Shown here piece after piece: positions 1 to 10,906 of a stretch of 64,000 nucleotides of DNA. Every line of letters begins with the position of its first letter. Position 1 is the first letter of the stretch. The translations under genes and the position numbers were made by a program. Where the stretch lies: contig NW_023503501.1 of assembly GCF_014529535.1 (NCBI RefSeq), forward strand, positions 3,106,150 through 3,170,149, written 5' to 3'. Under the pieces are notes generated by a model. It was not told the origin of the DNA. It saw nothing but the letters and a program-made list of their open reading frames with translations, and ran no database searches. This DNA comes from Bradysia coprophila (Eukaryota; Arthropoda; Insecta; Diptera; Sciaridae).

Positions 1-863
1 TATACTTTGGATAAATCGTACTTATAAATTGAATTTAGAGGCGTCAGGAATGAAGCTCATCTAAAAGATAAAAAACACCTCTAGCGAGTTTGCTTCGCTG
101 CAAAAACTCTCCATTAGATCCTGCTTCGGGTCTATATCGCAGGCTTTTTAAAGACTATTTTGGATTTCTGTCTGAACTTTATGGACGTTTTAACAGATGC
201 ATGTCACTTCCTGAAGTCTTATTACTCAATCATGGTTCAACAACCTCCCTGTCTACCTACAACTTATAACTTAGATGTTACAAGTCAGAAGGAATATAAA
301 TAACTTATAAATTCGATTGTCTGTTGATTGTAAGTTAACGTATACAAAATTGTAAATATGTGAGTAAACCTCTATGGTACCTCTATGTGGTCAACATAAC
401 AAGTCAATACAGTAATATATTTACTGCCTTAATTTTATAGTTACATGTACAATGTGACAATTTGTAAACAACTAAATGCGAGCGGAGCGAGCGAATTTTT
501 TCGAGTTTGCATCAGAAGCATTTAATGTTACTAACGAATTTTATCTTGAAGAAAAAGTTTCATAAATTTTTATTTTTGAAGAGAAGTCGGACAAAGTTGG
601 ACAATTTTTTATGAAAAAGTCGGACAAGTCGGACAAATCGTACAAAGTCGGACAAATGTTGAAAAAGTCGGACAAATCGGACATGTGGGACGTCTGGTTA
701 TAGACGGTTATGATCAGAACGAGAGTACCATTTACTGCGATACAGAGAAATCTCGAGCTGTAAATCAATTTCGTGATACTGAGTTTTAGAAAATCTTTCT
801 GGATTAGAATGTCTGTCCCAATCTGCTGTATGTAGAGAAAAACTGAATATCAATTCTCAATGC
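1..863. other. Noncoding flank with small hairpins
   Basis: I see no gene here. Near 80-140 there are two short GC-containing hairpins with TTCG at the tip. Near 476-505 there is a GAGCG-rich patch. The rest is AT-rich, apart from the short tandem array listed separately. An open frame across 541-768 is built from that array and shows no protein-family signal. Confidence 0.6.
588..690. repeat. Degenerate short tandem array (GTCGGACAA units)
   Basis: The unit GTCGGACAA and near variants (GTTGGACAA, GTCGTACAA-like) recur about eight times with irregular A- or T-rich spacers. Copies differ in length and spacing, so this is a decaying minisatellite. It is not a CRISPR: the spacers are not unique sequence of constant length. 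Confidence 0.75.
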
Positions 864-2373
864 TCAATTTATTAGTTTCACTTTTCGGATTCGGTTACAA
901 TCGCATTCCTCGAAGTCAAAATTAAATTTACATTGCAGTGTCAGTACATTTGGTCTCTGTTCGACTATTTTAACAATTTCAAAAAAATCTCTCTTCTTCA
1001 ATACAAAATAATTCCTAGTCGCGTGATGCTGAAGGAATACGAATTTCTCTAAATTTATTAGCTGTCTTACTATGTCAAAAAGGTCGGATGCACAGAATCC
1101 ACTAAGTGATTCGTATAGGTACAGTTGCCCCAATTGTGTTAACTTTGTCCATGGAATGAAACAATTCAAGAGGCTGTATGTGAAACGTAATTCACGTAAA
1201 TTCTCCATCCGAGATAGAGCTTCAAAGACCTGATCTGGAACTTCGTCCATGTGTCGAAATTTCAACGTTTCTACCGCATTAAAGACTTGGAACAGTGTAA
1301 TGTGGTGATCATTAATTTGAAAATGAAAATCAATGCTTAACATTCTGAGTTTTAGCAAATTTTGCAGATTCCAAGAATCCGACGAAATGTTAGGAGTGTC
1401 CAAGCTTTCTAAAGTCAATTCTTCCAATTCCTTGCAACTATTGCTGATTGTGTGTAAGAGCTTGATGCTACAAACTGATCCTGCACTCAGATCGATAGAT
1501 CTGAGGCATTTATGGCGTCCGATAAACTTTGAAAAGACATCACTCTCGTTATCACTTGTACCAGAAAAGATTTCAGACGCAACAAATGCCAATCGTTTCA
1601 AATTGGGAAAATTATTTTGCAGAATTGCGCCGCACCAATACGAATAATTGATTTGCAATTCGATCAATGAATCACAGATTAGTGAGGCTGTGGCTGGTGT
1701 CGCAGCATCATCAAGAAAAGAACAATGACGAAAAGACAGTTTCAGCAGCCGTTGAATGATCGATTTAAATTTCACTTGGAGATCTTCCATATTTTTCATA
1801 TTAACAATGTCGAGACACTGTAGCGTTACGGCACCGCAATACATCGCGACCAAATCGGTAAGAGCATGATCTTCCTCCCAGGATACCGAAAGCGTGGAAA
1901 GATATGTCCCGAAATTTTTTAAAATTCGTTCGATGTCTTGCAGGTTTTCATAAAATTTCCGATAGTTTTTCGTCTTGAGAATGTATCCGCGTATCCCCAT
2001 GTCATAACTAGTTTCAATGGTGAATTCTTTAGGAAACACGCGTAGAGCTATTCGTTTGAATCGTCTACAAGTTTCAGCCAGTGAACACAGGTCCATGAAA
2101 GTCAATGAATCGCTTGAGAATATATCTAGAAGACAGTACTCATTCAAATGTTGGAGATACGTCCCAGTGGTATTCGATAGTTCAATCAACAGCGTGTTGC
2201 TATTTTCGTCCACCTAAAGTGCACAAAGTTGTTTATCTCCGACGTTATAACGCTGCCGTAAAACACATGTATTCGGCAAGAATGTGAATCGAATTTGAAA
2301 GAAAAATATGAATTTTAGTTCTAACCTGATACTGAACAGACGATACATTGTCAATTTGATGATCCGCGCCCAT
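864..2373 (-). CDS. F-box/leucine-rich-repeat protein
   Basis: Predicted substrate-receptor subunit of an SCF ubiquitin ligase. Two exons fit: 2326-2373 (16 codons from ATG at 2373) and 864-2213, with a 112-bp GT-AG intron. The join keeps frame and gives about 465 residues. The F-box lies near residues 38-76 (LNEYCLLDIF, then LCSLAETCRRFKRIA), where Skp1 would bind. The rest is irregular leucine-rich repeats with spaced L-x-x-L-x-L strands (for example LRSIDLSAGS, LRMLSIDFH, LRELRFTYS) and ends in a Cys/Arg-rich tail. The large exon opens with GTG directly after an AG acceptor, so the start must be in the upstream exon. It is divergent from the flavoprotein gene at 3567. The substrate is unknown and I cannot assign a named orthologue. 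Confidence 0.85.
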
Positions 2374-2721
2374 AACTATTGCGAATTGCGACTAATTGTA
2401 AAATGAACAAACAACGAAAAAAATACGAGAACAAAATGATTTTTGCGTTACAATTCTGCAAAATAAAACCGTCTATGTATACACAAGATGACTTTCTAAA
2501 TCGGAATTTAAACAATTACAATTTTGAGAGATTTTGCCAAAAGTTCCGTTGCAAAATTGACACTTCTTAGACGAAAAGTCGTGAGTCGTAAGACGTCGGG
2601 TACTGTACGAAGGCTGTGAAAAGAACAGTGTCCTGCTTACTTTTAAAATATTACCTCCTATGTGCAGCGAAAATTCATTTTTCAAACCTAGGACCCAAAT
2701 CCGACGGATATGAAAAATACC

Positions 2722-2836
2722 ATTCGTACCACGGACTAAAAGTCTTTTTTAGCGTATTCGATTCCAGACCTCGCCTTCGGCTCTGTCTGGAAACTTCTCA
2801 CACGCTATAAAACACTTTTAGTCCTAGGTACGAAAT
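2722..2836. repeat. Foldback (palindromic) element A
   Basis: The arms pair as ATTCGTACC...ACTAAAAG on the left and CTTTTAGTCC...GGTACGAAAT on the right. The tip is CCAGACC-TCGCCTTCGGCTC-TGTCTGG. The apex GCCTTCGGC recurs in other elements of this window. A stretch near 60990-61045 shares the segment around TTCGATTCCAGA, so related copies are dispersed. Confidence 0.75.
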
Positions 2837-2903
2837 ATATTATTTCGCAGGGGGCCCGTGAAATAAAAATTCATATTCGCCGCACTTAAGAGGTAAGATA
2901 AAC

Positions 2904-3016
2904 TACATACTTGTCTGGAAATCGTTGTTTTGACTCGTGTGGTTGCACACTTCGCCTTCGGCTCAGCATATAAACTCCACACTCTTTAAAACAACGATTT
3001 TACGCACAAGTATGTA
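2904..3016. repeat. Foldback element B
   Basis: The left arm TACATACTTG...CGTTGTTTT pairs with the right arm AAAACAACGATTTT...CAAGTATGTA. The tip contains CTTCGCCTTCGGCTCAG. Its arms are unrelated to element A, but the apex is nearly the same. Confidence 0.75.
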
Positions 3017-3129
3017 ATCTATTATTATTGACTGTACCATGCGAAAATTGACTATTACACCTCTGTGAAACTAATCCATTACACTTGGGATATTTAGGGT
3101 TTATTTTCATTTTGTTGACTGCATCGAGC

Positions 3130-3345
3130 AAAAAAGAATGCAAGAAGTGTCGTTAAAATTAAAAAATTTTGGTAAAAATATTTACATCGCCTTCGGCTCG
3201 GATATACAAACTCAACACTTGTCGCAATTAACTGTTACAAAGCTTGTTGCTCAAAAGCACACTCGTGAGTTCGCTCGTACCACAAAATTGTGTCTATGTG
3301 TAATGAATTACTTTCGCAGCATCCAATGTAATCTACTATTGTAGA
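3130..3345. repeat. Dispersed repeat related to 61.0-61.2 kb
   Basis: GGATATACAAA...ACACTTGTCG...CACTCGTGAGTT...GTACCAC here matches 61130-61215 in the same order. The segment GTAATGAATTACTTTCGCAG (about 3300-3319) matches the reverse complement of 61062-61092. It contains another TCGCCTTCGGCTCG core. A partial relative is near 53830. Confidence 0.6.
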
Positions 3346-3566
3346 TTTTTGATTTGAAGTATATCGGATATGGTGAGACAACGAGTGATAAATGAAGAAA
3401 TAAAGAAATTGCCGCCTAAAATTGAAATTTTCGAAAATATACATCAGACATCGAAAAGCAAACTTGTTGATATCTCTCTCAATCTCTCTTTCTCTTTCTG
3501 AAATAAACGTCATGTTTCCAACGTGCTGCTGACAAACTCTATTTCAGTGATTTCAGTGTTTTGATA

Positions 3567-5072
3567 ATGGAAATGCGGGACTTGATCTGTAAATATGAAT
3601 CAAAATCTCTTACTCTGCCTACCTTGCCAGTGGGATACATTCAAGTTAAAAGCTCGGTTGAAGAATGGACAGTAAGATTGAGTTACTCTTTTAAGTATTA
3701 TTCAAGTTTTTACCATATTACTGAACACAATTTACCCTTTGCAATTTAGAGCGATTCGAGCCAACATTCCCAACAAAATGTTTTGTTACCATTCGCTGCT
3801 GAATCAAAATGTCATTCAGTTCCCATTAAGTCATCCCGTTTACTCACCACATCATCGAATCAGAATGTGAAACCGGTCTACGAGTTATTGTTTGATGTCG
3901 AGGTATTTCCATTGTTTTACAATCGGTTCATGAAGTCGACCTTTGTGTGTGTTCCTTTTCAGCAAATCAAGGAGTTTCTGTTCAATCCTGGCGATACCAT
4001 CGGCATATTGCCAATAAACTCGGATGACGAGGTTACTATTGTATTAGAAGCAGCCTCTTTGAGTGAATTGTCCCAACTGAAAATTGCTATTGAACTTGCT
4101 GCTGGTAGCAAGAAAAAATTACCAAATCATCTACCTCAAGAAACGTCAATCAGAAAGTGTCTACTCGAATGCCTGGACCTGCACGCCATACCGAAAAAAT
4201 TATTTCTACGAAGTTTAATCGAACATTTAGTGGACGATGAGGAAAGGCGCGTTCTCGCAATTCTATGTTCAAAAGAAGGCGCTACGGATTATTCGGAACG
4301 GATTCTAACAGCTGGAGTCGGATTTTTTGACATTTTACAGATGTTCAAATCATGGAATCAAATTCCATTTCAACTACTGTTGGAGCATCTACCTCGTTTA
4401 CTACCTAGGCCATACTCAATTGCAAACAGTCCACTGCAGAATCAAAATATTTTAAAAATTTGGTTTTCATTAGCTGAACCCCCGGGAGTTACAACAAAGA
4501 TGCTGCATGATATGATCAAAAGAGCTAACAGTGGTGTAACTACCATGGTTCCAATATATTTGAGACAAAGCAATGCATTCAGTTACACACTGAATGAGAT
4601 GACCGATCCAGTGATTTTCGTAGCGGCTGGCGTTGGTGTGTCTCCGTTTCTGGGCTTTTTAGAACATCGAGAACAAGTGCAGAAATCGGATAAAGAAGTT
4701 CGCTTAGCCAATGCGACAATGTTTTACGGCTGTCGACAAGAAAGCGAAAGTCTGTGCAAAGACATATTCCGCCACCACTTACAAGCTGGATCGTTGAGTG
4801 ATTTGAAAGAAGCGTTCTCTAGAGATGTCAATTCGCAACATAAATACGTGCAAGACCAAATCCAATCGAACGCAAATATGTTCGCGGAAGTGTTGATCAG
4901 AGGCAAAGGTCGGATTTATGTCTGCGGGAGTGCTAACATGGTACAAGATGTAAGAAAATCAATTCAAAATTGTTTGGCTGAGCACCTGGACGATTCTACG
5001 ACTAGCGATACAATTGAATCTATTCAGAAATTGATCAGAGATAAACGATACGTCGAAGATACGTGGATCTAG
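3567..5072 (+). CDS. Methionine synthase reductase-like FAD/NADPH oxidoreductase lacking the FMN domain
   Basis: Diflavin-reductase family protein. In the full-length family, electrons pass from NADPH through FAD to FMN to reactivate methionine synthase. Three exons fit: 3567-3671, 3750-3902 and 3963-5072, in frame, about 455 residues. The second intron (60 bp, GTATTT...TTTTCAG) has no stop and a length divisible by three, so it could be retained. Splicing it gives FDVE-QIKEFLFNPGDTIGILP, which fits the family better. The FAD motif RPYS is at about 235-238. The NADPH site AAGVGVSPF is at 307-315, and GRIYVCGSANM and a near-terminal Trp follow. The flavodoxin/FMN domain (about 200 residues) that begins full-length MTRR is absent: 3.0-3.55 kb holds only repeats and no homologous frame. 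AATAAA lies at 5095. The gene converges on rumi with 165 bp between stops. Confidence 0.88.
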
Positions 5073-5094
5073 GTGATTGAAATCTGGTTGGACA

Positions 5095-5100
5095 AATAAA
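5095..5100 (+). terminator. Polyadenylation signal of the reductase gene
   Basis: AATAAA lies 22 bases after the stop codon, in the short gap between the convergent reductase and rumi genes. Confidence 0.6.
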
Positions 5101-5237
5101 AGTTTCAAATTTTTGTACAAAAAAGTTTCACTTCTTTCGTTTAGCAAATGAAGAGGTGGTACGTGTCAATTAATATTCATACAAGACTTTAGATCTTAGT
5201 ACCCCCCATACCACAGTATTACAACAACATCACAGAC

Positions 5238-6527
5238 TTACTTCGTAATATCAATTAAATCGCCGTCCCGAACCACTTTGAATTTCAAAAATTTCGTGTA
5301 TTGCATTATCAAATCATACCAGTAGTCTAGGATGTCCTTCATATCTAGCATCTGGTCAATGGCGTCGCATCCCCGACGTGCTATATCCTCGGCAAGTTTA
5401 TCATTTTCCACCAGAAATCTGAGTAAATATCTCAGTTCATTTTCTTGCGGATAAGCGGGCACTTGAATGAAGTGGTAATTCGGCACGAGTGCATCATAAA
5501 AGAATTCCTTCCATTCGTCTCCGACATGAATAACCAACGACTGGCACATAAACAGATGACGAAAGCGAAAACTTGCTGCCACGCCACGGAAATTGAACAA
5601 ATATTTGTAGCGGCAATGATTTTCCATCGGAATGTCCTTCACAGGTTCAGCACCCAAAGTATCCGCCGATGATTTCCATGCTTGGTTCTTTGTGTACTGA
5701 GCTTTCACCAGATCTGGATATTTTCTGGACAGTAGCACCAACGAATCTCGTTCATCGGACGTACGAGATCCTCGGAACAGAGCCTGGCTCTTTTTCTTGG
5801 ACCAGGGATGTTTCGCTGCGGCTTCAGTCAGTTTTTCTCTCATCACGTCCCATCTGCCCAGTCCGGTTGGATATGTAGAAATAGCTGGTCCGCCTTGCCA
5901 GAAACTCCACGCCGGATACATAACGTCGAGATACTTATCGGTTTTGCTGAATGAAAAGACGGGACCACGAACACCCCAATCGGTATGAATTTGTGGCCAA
6001 TCGCGACAGTTGATTAGAATTTCGGTGTCTTTTAGTCGGGGCAATAGTTGCATCAGAAAATGTTCGATGCCAGCACATCGGGATGGAAACATGCATTCTT
6101 TGTCCCGATACAGTCTCTGGTTGACAATTTGGTACTTAACTCCATACTTTCGTACGTCATTTATCATTGCTTGGGAAATGCCCTGTCGAAACGGCGACAA
6201 ATCTTTCTCAATTTGCTTGGAGAAGCCGGTGTAGTTTTGTGCCTCGAATTTGGCTTGAGACGAAGTGAGTTTCTGAGTTAGGGCCTCGGCGTCTAATCAA
6301 GTGCAATGTAAAGTTCGGTAAATTTTAATTAACCCTTTTCCAACCGACAAACAAAGTCACTTACACTTCTTATAGTTTTCCTCGTCTCCGGCCAAATACT
6401 TTGACGATCCATCGCTGTTATCAGATTCACAATTTCCATCAATTGTACAAAAACCATTTGATTCATCATTCGGTAACACAACCGCTACCAGATGAAATAA
6501 CAGAAATCCAAAAATTAGTCGTTTCAT
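5238..6527 (-). CDS. rumi: Protein O-glucosyltransferase 1 (Rumi/POGLUT1), CAP10 family
   Basis: ER-lumenal enzyme that transfers glucose from UDP-glucose to serines of Notch EGF repeats. Two exons: 6365-6527 and 5238-6292, with a 72-bp intron (GTAAGT...GATTAG). The join keeps frame and gives about 405 residues. The protein starts with a hydrophobic signal peptide (MKRLIFGFLLFHLVAVV). The CAP10/KDELC domain follows: CMFPSRCAGIEHF, NCRDWPQ, GPVFSFSKT, MYPAWSFWQGGPA, YPTGLGRWD, FRGSRTSDERD, YTKNQAWKS, YKYLFNFRGVAASFRFRHLF, HVGDEWKEFF. These match the fly Rumi blocks closely. The C-terminus (DLIDITK) is not a canonical KDEL signal. The start was chosen because this upstream ATG supplies the signal peptide. 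The large exon alone opens without a usable ATG. Confidence 0.93.
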
Positions 6528-6756
6528 TGTTGAAATTTTGAAAATGTAAACAAAACTCCAAGTCAAACTATTGACAACACACGCACACACGGCACACACA
6601 CATATGAGCACACAAATTTTTCGAAAATGCATGTTCAAGCCGTTGTAGTTCAGTGGGCTCAGTGAAAGAAGATAATGTGGATGTGCTAACCGCGGTCTTA
6701 TTCAAATTAAAACTAGCGCAAACTAACATTTTTCATAGTAATTATCATGTCTTCAA

Positions 6757-8135
6757 CAATAGGGCGTATCGAATTTTACAAATTTTAAGGACCGCGATAG
6801 CCTGTGTGCGGAAAACGTATATCATCGAAAACTGTGTCCGGGCATGTGGTTGATGGATCCAATGGAGCCATGGAAGAAGTCCCCCCGGGCGACTTTAAGT
6901 TTCCGATGGTCATAATTCGGAAAGTTGAGAGTATTTTTGAAAACAATTTTCTAGCAGAATGTAGAGCTTTGAAAACTCTACAAAACTACCGAAGAAACCG
7001 ATGGTCCAAAAGGTGTCACTGCCAAGATTGCCTAACATCGAAAAAGTGACCTTTTGGTTTTTGACTTATATTCCCTGAGAGACAAATGATTTTGTTTAGC
7101 CTGTGGTATGAGGTGGTAGAGGAGGTCGAGCACTACCAGTACACTAGGCATGTCCCGATCGGATATACTCTTGAAATCACTTTTATAACATTTGTGAATG
7201 GAATTTTTAAGAGTGGCCACGTCGCCCACGAAGCAAGTGCAGACACTGCAACCGGTGCTGTTGAGTCGAGGACACCTTGGCCAGTAAGTATGCATAATAT
7301 TCCATGACAGTAGCTGAACTCTTTCACAAAATATTTGTTATTTCGATGTGGCACATGAATTGAAAAACTATACTACGAACTTCAATTTTTCGTAAATATA
7401 TCGAAAAATATATATAATCTGTGTATTTGCAACGAATTCGACTTCTTACTACTATTCGTGGGTGAAATAACTAATTAAATCGATTATTTCTCGTTTTTCT
7501 CATAAATTCAATTTATTCAGATTTTGTAGTACAAAGTGTGCCACATCGAAATCACAGATATTTTGTGAAAAAGTTCAGCTACTGTCGTGGAGTATTATGC
7601 ATACTTACTGGCCAAGGTGTCATCGACTCAACAGCACCGGTTGCAGTGTCTGCACTTGCTTCGTGGGCGACGTGGCCACTCTTAAAAATTCCATTCACAA
7701 ATGTTATAAAAGTGATTTCAAGAGTATATCCGATCGGGACATGCCTAGTGTACTGGAAGTGCTCGACCTCCTCTACCACCTCATACCACAGGCTAAAAAA
7801 AATCATTTGTCTCTCAGGAAATATAAGTCAAAAACCAAAAGGTCACATTTTCGATGTTAATCAATCTTGACAATGGCACGTTTTGGACCATCGGTTTCTT
7901 CGGTAGATTTGTAGAGTTTTCAAAGCTCTACATCCCGCTAGAACATTGTTTTCAAAAATACTCTCAACTTTCCGAATTATGACCATCGGAAACTTAAAGC
8001 CGCCCGGGGGGACTTCTTCCATGGCTCGATCGGATTCATCAACCACATGCCCGGACACAGTTTTCGATGATCTACGTTTTCCGCACACAGGCTATCGCGG
8101 TCCTTAAAATTTGCTAAATTCGATACGCCCTATTG
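6757..8135. repeat. Long inverted repeat with about 600-bp arms
   Basis: The left arm (6757-7353) is the near-identical reverse complement of the right arm (7538-8135), separated by a 184-bp unique AT-rich spacer. The outer ends read CAATAGGGCGTATCG and CGATACGCCCTATTG. The inner ends read GATGTGGCACA and TGTGCCACATC. The differences I see are mostly scattered substitutions. Both arms carry the same short open frames (for example 87 codons at 7032-7295 minus and 7597-7860 plus), but these differ at about six residues and match no family I know. Transcription would give a roughly 600-bp double-stranded hairpin. The left arm ends only 230 bp upstream of the rumi start codon. Confidence 0.9.
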
Positions 8136-8181
8136 GACATAAATTTCGGATTTTTTTTCCGTAATTTTATGTTAGCTTGAA

Positions 8182-8407
8182 GCGTTGTATACAATGAAAG
8201 TAGATAAGTAGGTATGGCCAGTCCATACAAGTCGGAGCACATACGGATTTGCATGGCGCCACCTCAAACGAACTCATTTCTAGTGGAAATTTGCACTAGA
8301 AATGAGTTCGTTTGAGGTGGCACCATGCAAATCCGTATGTGCACTGGCTAGAACAAATTTGAACGTTTGGCCATACCTATCCATTTACTTTCATTGGTTG
8401 TATACGC
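8182..8407. repeat. Palindromic MITE-like element
   Basis: The outer ends GCGTTGTATACAATGAAAG and CTTTCATTGGTTGTATACGC enclose AGGTATGGCC/GGCCATACCT and a near-perfect inner palindrome (GCACATACGGATTTGCATGG with its complement). The loop is only about eight bases. It is AT-flanked and noncoding. Confidence 0.85.
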
Positions 8408-8592
8408 ATCCGTTGTGGACGATTTATTTTAGACTTTGTCGCTAGGGTCGCTAGTGTCCGCACTTTCGTTTAGGCTGCAACTATTACGCATCGGTTGTAG
8501 ACGGTATATTTTAGGCTATTTCGCGAGTTGTAGCCCGAACTAAGTGACAAGCGGAAGTGTCTAAAATATAACTTCTACAACAGATGCGAAGA
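8406..8592. repeat. Mixed direct/inverted repeat block
   Basis: CGCATCCGTTGTGGACG at 8406 and CGCATCGGTTGTAGACG at about 8488 are direct repeats about 82 bp apart. An inverted copy (CTTCTACAACAGATGCG) ends near 8592. It directly abuts the palindrome to its left and may be one composite element. Confidence 0.6.
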
Positions 8593-10100
8593 CACGTTTC
8601 ATTCTGAGGGTCTAAATTACGAGAAAAATTCTGAAATTTATGTCCAAGCCATGCAAACGTTCTTCTGTGAATCAGTAGTTTTGATTGAATACGAGCTAAC
8701 CGTAAATTTATGACCAAAATTTCTGCTACACAGAGGAATTTTTAGATTTCTTAGGTAAAAGGGTTAGTGGAAAGAACGTAGCGCCCGTGCTACTGAGGAT
8801 CTAATGGCGATCTGCGTGACCTCACTTGGTAACACACGTAAAATAAGCATGTAAAGAGAGAACAGATCAAAATAAGCACAAAGTAAATAAACAATACAAT
8901 GGTTCGCCAGCTGACATGATACCAGCTGTTGATAATTCTGCACAGTAATAAAATTTACCGGTCGAATTCCCAGAAAAAACAATTTTTTGCAGTGTTTTCC
9001 CGCTTCATAAAGGGATCAAAAATTTTATTGAAAATTCGATCCGAACCTTAACCGAATACCATGACCCAAATTTCGGTAAAAGTAATCGGTTCGGGTCACG
9101 CCGGTTCAACCAAATTTGGGTAACTCGATATTCTCTGTTTCTAATGGAAATATTTCTCTTCTCACTGTTTGAGATACTCAAATGTAAGAACGATGAATAT
9201 GTAATTCTAATAAGTGACGTGAACTAATGATATTCGGTTCATTCGTAATGAATTAACGAATTTTGAAGAATCACTTGATCAAACAGTTCAGGAAGTAAAA
9301 TGTTGTGGGCCATAATTCTTTACTCGCACGAAAAATAATTATTTTGCATTCAACAAATTTTCAGATATATTTGGCCATTTTTGAAATTGATTCCGCTTTA
9401 TGGGAAAGTCGCAGTGTAGGGACTAACCGCTCGCAGTGTAGGGACTAACCGATTGGCGAAAGTAACGCCATCTGTTACCATCTCTTCGAAAATATAACTT
9501 AAGTTGCACTTCGCTCCTTGTCAAAGTTTCTCTAACTAAAGCTGTACCCTCAAAACAAAGATTTTTCGTCATATGTAGAATAGGGCCATAGGGCCTATAA
9601 CGAAATTAATTAATTTAAAATAATGTCTGACAATGCATTTCAAGCAAAAGAGCTTCGAGTGACAGCAACCAAACAGGATGCTATTTTATATGAAAATTTT
9701 GTACACATTTTTTGACAGTGTTAAATATTGTTTGATACACTGTTCAGTTTCAGTGCTCTGTGAAGAGTACTACTCATGCTTGAAGTGGTCTCTAGGTATG
9801 ATTGATTTGGATTTATTTAAATATCCTTTATAGCAGAAAGATCAGGCAGGAGAATACGTTATTTTTTGTTGAACTTCATTTTGGGATGCAGCTTTGCATG
9901 TGTCACTGCAATGGGATCTCCTCATGTACTACTATTAAGATTTTGGTTTCATGCAGTACAATTGTGCTGATGAAACTGCAAAACGCCTTAAACATTTCAA
10001 AAAATTTACAAATTACCGTGGGTCATGATGATGGTGCTAATAATTGCCGATCTTTGACGTAATTATCAACCGGCTTTATGTAAATGAGACCACAGTTTTG
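8593..10100. other. Gene-poor intergenic stretch
   Basis: I see no convincing coding sequence. A 22-bp exact tandem duplication is at about 9409-9452 (unit TCGCAGTGTAGGGACTAACC plus GC). A degenerate relative of the GCACTTC/TTGACAG MITE family is near 9640-9735 (GCTTCGAGTGACAGC ... TTGACAGTG). The open frame at 9802-10062 shows no family signal. Confidence 0.55.
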
Positions 10101-10103
10101 CGG

Positions 10104-10110
10104 TATAAAT
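10104..10110 (+). promoter_or_regulatory. Probable TATA box of the odorant-binding-protein gene
   Basis: TATAAAT lies 76 bases upstream of the ATG. It is preceded by a CGG and is well placed for a start site about 30 bases downstream, near 10135. Confidence 0.55.
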
Positions 10111-10185
10111 ACTAGCTTAGACACGAGGATTAATTATCATTTTTAGTGTTATATCAACATTAGCAAACGTTTAGCCACAAACGAG

Positions 10186-10730
10186 ATGAACTCAATTTTG
10201 GTAACAGTTTTATTTGCTTGCCTTGCTGGGATCGTTTCCGTAAGTAGAATCTGATTAGTGTTTCGCAGGGTCATACTCATACAGTGAATATTGGAAAATC
10301 TTTTTTTTTTCTTTTTCAGACTGATGAAGCTTCTGATCTTAAGCAAAAGTTCCAGCAAGTTCATTTGAGTTGTGCAGCCAGAACGCTTTTCAATCCGGTG
10401 GGAATTAAAAATTTGATCGATCTTGATTTTGCTGCCGCCCAACGGATACCAAACCATGACTGCTTCGAGAAATGTGTTTTCCAGAGTATCGGTACCGTTA
10501 CACCGACTGGGCTGGACAACAACAAAATTTTGGCACTAGCAGCCATATTCCAACCGCAGACTGTACCGCAAACTCAAATTCAACTAGTTAAATGTGCCAG
10601 CTTGTACGATCCCAATAATTTTGACTGTGCGGCAGCTTGGCGATTGTATCTTTGTCTGCAGAATGGGGAAAGTGCTCTGAGTCAACCCAAGGCACCAACA
10701 TGTTTACTGGTTCGAGCTGCTTGGAATTAG
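10186..10730 (+). CDS. Odorant-binding protein (PBP/GOBP family)
   Basis: Small secreted carrier of hydrophobic ligands. Two exons: 10186-10239 (18 codons, the signal peptide MNSILVTVLFACLAGIVS) and 10320-10730. The 80-bp phase-0 intron ends in a T-rich tract and CAG. The total is 154 residues. The mature protein shows the six-cysteine OBP pattern: one Cys in VHLSCAARTL, then HDC-x3-C, then VKC-x10-C-x8-C, plus an extra Cys near the C-terminus (APTCLLV). AATAAA follows at 10791. The signal-peptide intron position and the Cys spacing support the family. The ligand and the tissue of expression cannot be read from sequence. It neighbours a convergent ART-domain gene. Confidence 0.85.
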
Positions 10731-10790
10731 AATTTTTTGTTTGAGAATTTAGAGGCAAGAAGGGAGTTGGTCACTAGAAGGATACTACGG

Positions 10791-10796
10791 AATAAA
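10791..10796 (+). terminator. Polyadenylation signal of the OBP gene
   Basis: AATAAA lies 61 bases after the OBP stop codon, before the convergent ART-domain gene. Confidence 0.55.
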
Positions 10797-10906
10797 GATT
10801 CATTTACTGACACGCATTTGTTTGAGAACCGATTATGTAAAATCTTCGTCAATTCTTCTGCAAAGTTGTTTATTGGAATGTAAACATCGACCGCTACAAC
10901 TTCATT

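Noticed and set aside
588-690. CRISPR-like short repeats
   Set aside because: Eukaryotic DNA, irregular spacing and no unique spacers of constant length.
2760-3200. Bacterial-type terminators or contamination (CTTCGG hairpins)
   Set aside because: They are apices of longer AT-rich palindromes among eukaryotic genes with introns. There is no bacterial gene context.
3750-3962. Treating the reductase exon as continuous through 3903-3962
   Set aside because: The 60-bp segment has good GTATTT and TTTTCAG borders, and removing it restores the family motif. Retention remains possible because it is in frame.
7032-7870. Several 70-110-codon frames on both strands as separate genes
   Set aside because: They are duplicated by the inverted repeat and differ between arms mainly at amino-acid-changing positions, so there is no sign of protein constraint.
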